A stretch of 5,736 nucleotides of DNA from Spirochaetales bacterium (lineage in GTDB: Bacteria; Spirochaetota; Spirochaetia; ARS1246): NCBI GenBank assembly GCA_018644745.1, contig JABGPX010000328.1:1-5736 (forward strand), in the 5' to 3' direction. The position numbers and the translations under genes are program-made. The notes beneath the pieces are model-generated. The model was not told the DNA's origin, made no database searches, and worked only from the letters and a program-made list of their open reading frames with translations. Below are positions 1-5,346 of the stretch, piece by piece. How positions within the stretch are numbered: the stretch's first letter is position 1; the number at the start of each line of letters is the position of its first letter.

Positions 1-137
1 CCGCAGAGCCGACTTTCGATATCCTGCGTTTCATCTTCCAAGTAGAGCAGTGCTCGAGATGTAATGCGGATTCTTCCCGCTATTGAATGTATAACATCGC
101 ATGTAAGTACAGGCGTTTCTTTAGTTCCAAATCTCAT
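1..137 (-). CDS. Partial N-terminus of a heavy-metal-domain (HMA2-like) protein, possibly a P1B-type ATPase
   Basis: This reading frame opens with ATG at 137-135 and stays open to the window edge (45 full codons). It overlaps the last 17 bases of the preceding gene. The residues read Met-Arg-Phe-Gly-Thr-Lys, then around residues 15-25 VIHSIAGRIRI, which parallels the HNLPGRMRIY and HAIPGRMRLY motifs of the two upstream proteins. An AAAGGAG ribosome site at 157-151 lies 13 nt before the ATG, a long but usable spacing. In this family, small HMA2 proteins commonly precede a P1B-type metal ATPase that carries the same motif at its own N-terminus, so a large ATPase is the natural guess; that is inference, because no ATPase motif is inside the window. 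It could instead be a third small HMA2 protein. The real stop lies beyond base 1. Confidence 0.7.
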   Translation of the reverse strand, partial: MRFGTKETPVLTCDVIHSIAGRIRITSRALLYLEDETQDIESRLC

Positions 138-546
138 CTGGTAATTTCAGCTCCTTTGCCTGGGCCAACCGGGATGCGGGGATTGATATAAGGTGATCCT
201 TAATTCTGCGAAAGATCTCATCTCTGCGGTCCGCGGCCACACGAGATAGTTGGCTGCGATAAGCAACAAAAGTTTTTGTCGCGGTTGTTAAACTCGACAG
301 TACTTCTGATTCTGAAATAACCGAAGTATCATACTCAACCAGGATATTGCCGGTAACACAATTCGGCGAAAATGATGTAACCCCTGGGAAAAAGCCTGCT
401 ATAGACTCATACATGCCTTCGGGGATCATCTCCTCGGTTACCCTTTTTAGAGCAGGCAAATAAATTCTCATTCTTCCGGGAAGGTTATGAACAACTCTCG
501 GACGTAAGACCAGATCCGAGAGTTTTGTAAGTACATCTCCGCTCAT
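121..546 (-). CDS. Small soluble HMA2-like (heavy-metal-associated fold) protein
   Basis: A 141-residue protein. I chose ATG at 546 because it overlaps the TGA of the upstream gene in an ATGA arrangement, typical of translational coupling; a TTG at 588 would extend the frame but sits inside the upstream gene. Residues 20-30 read HNLPGRMRIYL, the first strand and loop of HMA2-type ferredoxin-like domains, and residues 63-72 (CVTGNILVEY) look like the closing strand. The CxxC metal-binding motif of classical HMA domains is absent. Arg15 followed by eight residues and Gly-Arg-Met-Arg (24-27) fits the R-X8-G-R-x-R pattern I recall for ferrosome Fez proteins. The C-terminal third is charged and probably helical; no signal peptide or membrane segment is evident. 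The role is inferred only from the operon: an accessory to metal transport or storage. The exact function is unknown. Confidence 0.78.
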   Translation of the reverse strand: MSGDVLTKLSDLVLRPRVVHNLPGRMRIYLPALKRVTEEMIPEGMYESIAGFFPGVTSFSPNCVTGNILVEYDTSVISESEVLSSLTTATKTFVAYRSQLSRVAADRRDEIFRRIKDHLISIPASRLAQAKELKLPDEIWN

Positions 547-1112
547 TTTTCTTTCTTTTCTGCCAAGAGCTGCATATAGGCCCACCAAAGCAGGGTAATT
601 CCTCCCGGTGCATTGAGCCCCCCGGGCCGGGTGATTTTGTATATTCCAAATCCGGCTAACACCACTGGTAGAAGTGTATGAAGATCGACTAAGCCGCTGC
701 TTTTTTCATATAGGGCGCGATTCACCGAATCTGACATGCTCTGTATGCCCTTGCTGACACGGGATTCCGGCGTTTTCTCGATATCTTTTTCCAATCCTAA
801 TAGACGAACAACGGCACCGAATACTATCTGTGCTTCCACCTTCTGTGAGTTATAGCTGATGAGAGCAGTGCCGGTAATTGGTGATGTGTCGATAGAGTTT
901 ATGCCGTCTGCCTTACCCAGGTCGCGAACGAGGCTTTCACCTAATTCGTTATTCTCTTTTAATACAGGGGCATACAATCGCATTCTCCCGGGAATCGCGT
1001 GCCTTATTTCTAGGACATAACGGAACCCGGGAAAACCAGTCCCCACGCTATCATCTTTATCTTTTTTTCTACCGAGGAACGCCGAAATTAGAAGCCCAGT
1101 AATTATGTGCAT
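543..1112 (-). CDS. Membrane-anchored HMA2-like protein, first gene of the metal operon
   Basis: A 189-residue protein starting at ATG 1112, with AAGGA six bases upstream. The first 13 residues are hydrophobic and followed by RKKDKDD, so they could be a short membrane-inserting helix. Residues 38-47 (HAIPGRMRLY) carry the HMA2-type motif, and residues 78-87 (PITGTALISY) resemble the last strand of that domain; no CxxC is present. The C-terminus has two short hydrophobic stretches (about 146-161 and 171-184) separated by a Gly/Pro-rich turn, a probable membrane hairpin, ending in a Lys-rich tail. This layout, one HMA2 domain plus a C-terminal hairpin beginning with an LHTLLP-like segment, is familiar in small proteins encoded next to P1B-type ATPases. 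It overlaps the next gene by 4 nt. Membrane location and a metal-handling role are inferred from family and context; substrate unknown. Confidence 0.8.
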   Translation of the reverse strand: MHIITGLLISAFLGRKKDKDDSVGTGFPGFRYVLEIRHAIPGRMRLYAPVLKENNELGESLVRDLGKADGINSIDTSPITGTALISYNSQKVEAQIVFGAVVRLLGLEKDIEKTPESRVSKGIQSMSDSVNRALYEKSSGLVDLHTLLPVVLAGFGIYKITRPGGLNAPGGITLLWWAYMQLLAEKKEK

Positions 1113-1118
1113 AACCGA

Positions 1119-1123
1119 TCCTT
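1119..1123 (-). promoter_or_regulatory. Ribosome binding site of the first HMA2-like gene
   Basis: AAGGA on the minus strand, six bases before ATG 1112. It supports that start and shows that the metal operon has its own translation entry point rather than depending on coupling to the damaged lipoprotein gene upstream. I found no convincing -35/-10 pair between this site and the end of the lipoprotein gene. Confidence 0.65.
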
Positions 1124-1312
1124 GAATTGTTTAGAATATACACAGGATTCTGAGCTTTCATCCACAGGTTCATACGTTATTTTTGCGATTTCTATCCAGC
1201 AGTATAATCGGCATAGAAAATAATATCCAAATACGGAACATACTCGTTGGTGACGCTGAAATTCGGCTATAGCACCCCGTTTATGCCGATATCAATTTCA
1301 CTGTTTGGCCCC

Positions 1313-1319
1313 GGGGGGG
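1313..1319 (-). repeat. Seven-cytosine homopolymer at the frameshift of the lipoprotein gene
   Basis: The minus strand reads seven Cs followed by four Gs (1319-1309). With seven Cs the lipoprotein frame ends nine codons after the Asn before the tract; with six Cs it continues into a plausible beta-rich C-terminal part. The tract can therefore act as a slippage site, be a fixed mutation, or be a base-calling error. Confidence 0.55.
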
Positions 1320-1528
1320 ACGTTTGGTGCATTCCATGTAAGAGAATGGCCTACCTCATTACTCGCCGTCAGAAAAGCGGTAAAATCTACATTCACATAC
1401 AGCTCATCGCCTTCACAGCAGATTTCATCATCATCAAATACAAATGCTACAGACACAGCTGATGCTGAAAGTGGAAGACTGCCTACAACGAGTTCCATGC
1501 TGATATAACCGCCGGGAACAAGTTTGCT

Positions 1529-1573
1529 ATTTGATCCGTCAGTGCCATCCAGGCCCGCCGGACCGGCAGGGCC
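1529..1573 (-). repeat. Collagen-like Gly-X-Y run in the lipoprotein gene
   Basis: Five consecutive Gly-X-Y triplets (GPA, GPA, GLD, GTD, GSN) begin three residues after the predicted lipidated Cys. Short collagen-like stretches directly after the lipobox occur in many surface lipoproteins of diderm bacteria, where they may act as a stalk or trimerising segment. Five triplets are probably too few to make a stable triple helix alone. Confidence 0.6.
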
Positions 1574-1644
1574 GAATTCGCAGGATAAAAAAAAGACGAT
1601 GAATAAACCTAAAATGATAGTAAGAATGTTCTTCTACATATCCA

Positions 1645-1649
1645 CCTCC
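1645..1649 (-). promoter_or_regulatory. Strong Shine-Dalgarno sequence of the lipoprotein gene
   Basis: GGAGG on the minus strand, five bases before ATG 1639. Its ideal strength and spacing are what mark ATG-TAG as the original start: the codons that follow the TAG encode a textbook lipoprotein signal peptide in the same frame. The site therefore survives although the gene is interrupted one codon later. Confidence 0.6.
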
Positions 1650-1821
1650 ACACCATTGTGTGTTTGTGACAGAATTTCCTTCTATATACATCATACACTC
1701 ACCTCTTTTTTTGATAACTACAGACTAATAGCGATGTTTAGTATTGGCCTTCTGCTCGTATACAGACAAGCTCGATTCTTTCAGGCTTGCCAGCTTTGAT
1801 TATCTTGGGTGAAAATTATCA

Positions 1822-1850
1822 TTGCCGATTAGATAGGCCACGTTTATAAT
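1822..1850 (+). promoter_or_regulatory. Sigma70-type promoter of the UroD-superfamily gene
   Basis: TTGCCG at 1822-1827 and a perfect TATAAT at 1845-1850 are separated by 17 bp, on the coding strand and 35 bp before the start codon. A transcription start near 1857 would give a leader of about 29 nt containing the GAGG ribosome site at 1875-1878. The -35 box matches consensus at four of six positions. No clear activator operator was seen next to it. Confidence 0.55.
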
Positions 1851-1885
1851 GCTGAGGCTGGCAGACCTACAAACGAGGTATAAAA

Positions 1886-2926
1886 ATGACACCAAAAGAG
1901 AGAGTCCTCACGGTTTTTCGCCACGAAGAGCCGGACAAGGTACCATGCTGGTTTGGAAGCTCCCCGGAGTTCTGGGACAAAGCGATGGCTGCGCTAAATC
2001 TGGATGACGAGGGCCTTAGGGTCAGACTTCACGACGACTTTCGCAGAGTCATGTCACGGTACGTGGGGCCTGAAGAAAAACTAAAAACCGACGCGGTGTA
2101 CAAGACGCCTTTTGGCAGCGAGCGCTTCGGCGTAGGGTACGGCCAGCCGACCAAGCATCCGTTGGAAAACGCTACTCTTTCCGAACTCCACGACTACCGG
2201 TGGCCGGATCCACAATGGATCGATGTGTCTCATATAAGGGGAGAAGCGGCCGTATATGCATCCGAATACGCAATTCTCGGCGGCGAATGGGCGCCTTTCT
2301 GGCATGATGCCATCGATATGATCGGCATGGAGAATCTCTACTATAAGATGTACGACGATCCGGAGTATGTTGATGCCTTGATGAATCACATAGTCGATTA
2401 CTATTTCGACGGCAGCGTAAGGACGTTTGAATCCGCCGCCGATGTCATCGATATTAATTTTATTGGCAACGATATCGGCAGCCAAACCGGGCCTCTTGTA
2501 GGAGAGGAGCTTTTCAAACGTTTTCTACTTCCGCCGCTAAAACGGCTGATAGACCTGGGCCACGACTACAACCTCCCAGCAATGATGCACTGCTGCGGTG
2601 GATTCAAACCTCTAATTCCCAGTATGATTGAGGCGGGTCTCGATGGTCTGCACGCGCTGCAGCCGACCTGCCACGACATGGATCTGGCGACCCTCAAAGC
2701 GGAATTTGGCGATAAAATGGTGTTAAACGGAGGTGTAGATTCCCATCACATACTGATTGAAGGAACCCCGGATCTGGTATGTCAAAAAACCCGAGAGGCT
2801 ATAGACATAATGAAAACTGACGGCGGCTGTATTATAAGCCCCAGCCACGACTATGTCCTCGAAGAGACTCCGTTGGAAAATGTTATCGCCATGTACGACA
2901 CCATTCACGAGTACGGCACCTACTAA
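1886..2926 (+). CDS. Uroporphyrinogen decarboxylase superfamily protein, MtaA/CmuA-like (probable corrinoid-linked methyltransferase)
   Basis: A 346-residue soluble protein, the usual length of the UroD superfamily, spanning the TIM barrel. ATG 1886 follows GAGG by seven bases. The N-terminus (TPKERVLTVFRHEEPDKVP) matches the family start, but the Arg-rich substrate loop of true heme-pathway uroporphyrinogen decarboxylase is missing. Residues 233-239 read MMHCCGG and residues 313-317 read GGCII. His235, Cys237 and Cys315 therefore correspond to the zinc ligands of MtaA/MtbA-type methyltransferases, which move methyl groups between a corrinoid protein and a thiol acceptor. The Zn site and the missing Arg loop argue for methyl transfer rather than heme synthesis. 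Methyl donor and acceptor cannot be told; no corrinoid protein gene is in the window. A TTGCCG/TATAAT promoter precedes it, and a PocR-domain regulator gene converges on its 3' end 29 bp away. Confidence 0.88.
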   Translation: MTPKERVLTVFRHEEPDKVPCWFGSSPEFWDKAMAALNLDDEGLRVRLHDDFRRVMSRYVGPEEKLKTDAVYKTPFGSERFGVGYGQPTKHPLENATLSELHDYRWPDPQWIDVSHIRGEAAVYASEYAILGGEWAPFWHDAIDMIGMENLYYKMYDDPEYVDALMNHIVDYYFDGSVRTFESAADVIDINFIGNDIGSQTGPLVGEELFKRFLLPPLKRLIDLGHDYNLPAMMHCCGGFKPLIPSMIEAGLDGLHALQPTCHDMDLATLKAEFGDKMVLNGGVDSHHILIEGTPDLVCQKTREAIDIMKTDGGCIISPSHDYVLEETPLENVIAMYDTIHEYGTY

Positions 2927-2955
2927 GAATTGACATGCGCTATTTCATCTTGCTC

Positions 2956-4236
2956 CTATCCATCGGGATGCAGCTTTCTATAAACACTTGGTGAAACACC
3001 GGCTCTGCTTCTAAAACTGCGGGTGAAATAGCTGGGATCGTTAAAGCCTGTTTCATAAGCTATTTCGATACATGTCTTGCTGCTGGTAAGCAGCAGGGTT
3101 TTCGCGCGGCTGGTTCTCATAGTGAGCAGATAGTCCATAACGGTTGTCCCAAGCTGATCCCGAAATAGATGGGACAGCCTCGACTCACTCAAATTCGCCG
3201 CCTTCGCCACATCTTTTACGGTCACCCTACCCGCATAATTATCGCTGATATATTTCTGGGCGAGATCGATTCTATCCCTCGATAGTGGTTCCTGCTGCTG
3301 ATACACATTTTCTATGAAGTCATCCAGCGCTATACTTATCCAGGCACATATCTCGTCCTGGGTATTCAAGCTGATTACCTTGTTGATATACCCGACGTTT
3401 TTCTCCAGCAAAGGCTCGATATCGGTGCCTGCCTCGGCGGCGCCGCGGCTAAGTATACTTAGCAGCTCGACAAGCCGTGCTTTGAGAATGTCGATTTTAC
3501 CGGGGCTCTTGAATAGTATCGATCCGAGTATCCGATTGAGTATTTCCTTTGCACCGACACGATCTCCAGCCTTTACCTTTGCAATGAGTTCCTGCTCACG
3601 ATCAAATGGGTACCGATTTGATCCTCCGCTTGTCTTTCGTTCCTGTATAATCTCGCCTATTCTAGCCTGCTGTTCAGCTTTGAAACTCCTCCATTCGATT
3701 ATCCTCGGATCGAGTTGGGTTCGCTCATAGAGAAGTATAAAAAGATACTCCGAGGCCTGATGTATCATCCGTGCTTCCAAAACAGGCAGAGTTTCCGCGG
3801 CGGCCCGAAGCCTCACGGGATCGACATCCAGGCCGAGAACCCTGCCGGCAAAATCGGCAAAAGCTTCGTCTTCAAATCGTGCCGAAAGACATTTGCCGAA
3901 AAAGAATCCGCCAAGTGGATGCTCCCGCTGCATGATGGGTACACAAACAAGAAACAGCCCGGCGTGACACAGAGTTTCGTACGGCTGTCCGATTTCAAAT
4001 GCCATCGTGAGGCTTCGCAGCCGGTCTTGCCTGCACCGATTTTTACCGGATTCGGTGCTCATAATCAGATCGCAAAAATCCGGATTACAACGATCCGAGC
4101 AGCGTTCGGCAACAGGAACCGCGTCAAGATCCATGGTCTCCAGAGGTAGTTCGTAATGCGCGCGAAATCCCCGTTCGATATACTCGAAATCGTAGGAGTC
4201 GAGGGAATCTGAAAGCCCGACGCGTGACTTGCTCAT
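2956..4236 (-). CDS. AraC-family transcriptional regulator with N-terminal PocR sensor domain
   Basis: Counting from ATG 4236 the protein has 426 residues. Residues about 10-170 form a PocR-type ligand domain: a Cys-rich stretch (Cys46, Cys50, Cys55, Cys68) and CHAGL at 90-94, then LGGFFFGK. A helical linker domain (about 180-315) starts with the RYPFDREQELIAKVKAGD signature and contains ELLSILSRGAAEAG, common in AraC proteins encoded beside UroD-like genes. Residues 325-422 hold two helix-turn-helix motifs (VTVKDVAKAANLSESRLSHLF; CIEIAYETGFNDPSYFTRSF). PocR domains are predicted to sense small hydrocarbon derivatives, and Salmonella PocR activates propanediol and cobalamin genes. An ATG at 4338 adds 34 residues, but these are hydrophobic, Cys-rich and atypical, cover a palindrome, and neither start has a ribosome site. 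It ends in TAG. Probable target: the convergent UroD-like gene. Confidence 0.88.
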   Translation of the reverse strand: MSKSRVGLSDSLDSYDFEYIERGFRAHYELPLETMDLDAVPVAERCSDRCNPDFCDLIMSTESGKNRCRQDRLRSLTMAFEIGQPYETLCHAGLFLVCVPIMQREHPLGGFFFGKCLSARFEDEAFADFAGRVLGLDVDPVRLRAAAETLPVLEARMIHQASEYLFILLYERTQLDPRIIEWRSFKAEQQARIGEIIQERKTSGGSNRYPFDREQELIAKVKAGDRVGAKEILNRILGSILFKSPGKIDILKARLVELLSILSRGAAEAGTDIEPLLEKNVGYINKVISLNTQDEICAWISIALDDFIENVYQQQEPLSRDRIDLAQKYISDNYAGRVTVKDVAKAANLSESRLSHLFRDQLGTTVMDYLLTMRTSRAKTLLLTSSKTCIEIAYETGFNDPSYFTRSFRSRAGVSPSVYRKLHPDG

Positions 4237-4244
4237 GCAGCAGA

Positions 4245-4273
4245 ATACTACCAGACCGAGGATCAAAACGCAA
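4245..4273 (-). promoter_or_regulatory. Possible promoter giving a leaderless regulator transcript
   Basis: On the minus strand TTGCGT (4273-4268) and TAGTAT (4250-4245) are 17 bp apart. A start about seven bases downstream would fall almost on ATG 4236, giving a leaderless or nearly leaderless message and explaining why that ATG has no ribosome site. The boxes match consensus at only three and four of six positions, so this is tentative. Confidence 0.25.
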
Positions 4274-4311
4274 ATTCGGGAAGGCCATAAATGATTACAA
4301 GGACAGTAACC

Positions 4312-4323
4312 TACTACGTAGTA
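4312..4323. promoter_or_regulatory. Perfect 12-bp palindrome, candidate operator
   Basis: TACTACGTAGTA reads the same on both strands. It lies 76 bp upstream of the preferred start of the AraC-type regulator and 140 bp upstream of the divergent histidine kinase gene, so a dimeric regulator bound here could act on either. AraC proteins more often use direct repeats, so the binding protein is unknown. If the regulator began at ATG 4338, this site would lie inside its coding region. Confidence 0.3.
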
Positions 4324-4463
4324 AGAAATTACCGACATAACTATATTGTTTTTGGCCGAATCCCATGGAAACCGACAATAATTACCGTATGTCAGCAGAA
4401 TAATGCTATATAAAAGCCGAATATATCAAGCAAGATGAATAATGAAGGATTACAGTATAACTA

Positions 4464-5228
4464 ATGGACAACCTAGCCTCGGCACAGGACGCATTACTTC
4501 GTGAAAAATCACAATTTATACTGCAAGTGACCCATGAATTACGCGGGCCGATTGCGGCGCTGCTCGGTTATCACGAAATGATCTTGAAAGGTATCACCGG
4601 GGAAATTACCAGTGAAACCCGATCAACCCTCACCCGGGCAAATCTTCGCACCCAGCGCTTATTAGCAATTGTAGATGAGATGCTCGATTTCGCTCGAATG
4701 GAATCCGAGGAGCCGGGAAAAAGTCAATCAAAATTCTCCTCAATTCGTAAGGAAATTCAAACCATCTTCGAGCAGTATGCTTCCGAGGCCAAAGAAAGAG
4801 ACGTGAACCTTATCAACCAGGTGCCGGAGCAAAGCGACTTTGATGCAAATCGCGACCTCTTCCACATGGTTTTCTGCAACCTTCTTACCAACGCGATAAA
4901 GTACTCCCCCAGCGGTGGAAACGTTACAGTCACCGCCTCTCCGAGGGAAGGGGGCGTCAAAATCGGCGTAGAAGACGAAGGGATGGGCATCGAACGGGAA
5001 GAGATAAACCGGATATTCGAAGACTTTTACCGCTCCAGACGGGCCAGAGTGCTCGATGACGCAGGAACCGGTTTGGGACTTTCGATTGCCCGTAAAGCAG
5101 CAAGCAGTTTGAACGGCCACATATGTGTAAAGTCAGAGCCCGGCAGTGGATCAATATTTTATGTATGTCTTCCTTTATCGGGCAATAGCAGCGATTTTAC
5201 CCCCGACGAATGCTGTGAGAAGAGTTGA
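4464..5228 (+). CDS. Sensorless cytosolic histidine kinase (HisKA plus HATPase_c)
   Basis: A 254-residue protein made only of the kinase core. Residues 1-18 look like the coiled linker that normally joins a sensor to the kinase (ASAQDALLREKSQFI). The H box is VTHELRGP with phosphoacceptor His24. The N box is FCNLLTNAIKYS (137-148, Asn143 the expected Mg-ATP ligand), G1 is DEGMG (171-175), the F box FEDFY (185-189), and G2 GTGLGL (201-206). No membrane segment, PAS, GAF or receiver domain is present and no response regulator gene is nearby, so input and partner are unknown; it may be recruited by another protein, or be the tail of a kinase that lost its sensor. An in-frame TAA at 4458-4460 prevents an upstream extension. 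AAGGAT at 4445-4450 lies 13 nt before ATG, long for a ribosome site. No terminator hairpin follows. Confidence 0.88.
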   Translation: MDNLASAQDALLREKSQFILQVTHELRGPIAALLGYHEMILKGITGEITSETRSTLTRANLRTQRLLAIVDEMLDFARMESEEPGKSQSKFSSIRKEIQTIFEQYASEAKERDVNLINQVPEQSDFDANRDLFHMVFCNLLTNAIKYSPSGGNVTVTASPREGGVKIGVEDEGMGIEREEINRIFEDFYRSRRARVLDDAGTGLGLSIARKAASSLNGHICVKSEPGSGSIFYVCLPLSGNSSDFTPDECCEKS

Positions 5229-5346
5229 ATCAATTCGCTCATGAGTGACTGATAGCTGCAAAATTGCATAATTACTAATAAATTTGACATTCTTATCTAA
5301 TACTAATAGCTTTTTATTAAGTAAAAACCGTTTGATTGGATTTTGG

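Larger units (their letters stand above)
1192..1639 (-). pseudogene. Collagen-like lipoprotein gene with TAG at codon 2, a C-tract frameshift and a second internal TAG
   Basis: On the minus strand a strong ribosome site leads to ATG (1639-1637), immediately followed by TAG (1636-1634), then an unbroken frame. Residues 3-19 (KNILTIILGLFIVFFLS) form a lipoprotein signal peptide, Cys20 is the lipidation candidate, and residues 23-37 are five Gly-X-Y triplets. A beta-rich domain of acidic and hydrophobic residues follows. The frame closes at TGA 1300-1298 just after seven Cs (1319-1313). Removing one C restores a frame reading PPGPNSEIDIGINGVL, TAG (1269-1267), then PNFSVTNEYVPYLDIIFYADY and a final TAG (1194-1192), about 148 codons. 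An ancestral start Met-Lys-Lys-Asn (AAG to TAG) and Tyr (TAT to TAG) are each one base away. I infer a decaying gene for an exported, outer-surface or periplasmic lipoprotein. Sequencing error at the homopolymer, or amber recoding, are alternatives. Confidence 0.6.

Noticed and set aside
1201..1208. TATAAT on the plus strand and TATACT on the minus strand at the same place
   Set aside because: Neither has a convincing -35 box at proper distance, and the site lies inside the degenerate lipoprotein coding frame.
1247..1508. Plus-strand open frames of about 65-70 codons over the lipoprotein region
   Set aside because: They are antisense to the lipoprotein frame, lack ribosome sites and have no recognisable protein features.
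1767..1789. CAAGC...GCTTG inverted repeat as a terminator or operator
   Set aside because: The 5-bp arms with a 13-base loop and no T-run are too weak to call.
1524..1799. Plus-strand open frame of 91 codons starting with a Pro/Gly-rich segment
   Set aside because: The Pro/Gly-rich start is the antisense of the GC-rich Gly-X-Y codons; the rest covers promoter-like AT-rich sequence, and no ribosome site precedes it.
2081..2485. Minus-strand frame of 134 codons inside the UroD-like gene
   Set aside because: It lies wholly antisense to a confidently identified enzyme gene and encodes nothing recognisable.
3314..4149. Two plus-strand frames of about 140 codons inside the regulator gene
   Set aside because: They are shadows on the opposite strand of a well supported AraC/PocR coding region.
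4237..4338. N-terminal extension of the regulator from ATG 4338
   Set aside because: The extra 34 residues are hydrophobic and Cys-rich, unlike PocR N-termini; there is no ribosome site and the segment includes a perfect palindrome. It cannot be excluded entirely, since ATG 4236 also lacks a ribosome site.
5284..5289. TTGACA as a -35 box for the glycosyltransferase gene
   Set aside because: No good -10 hexamer lies 16-18 bp downstream (the 17-bp position reads TAGCTT), so a promoter cannot be called.
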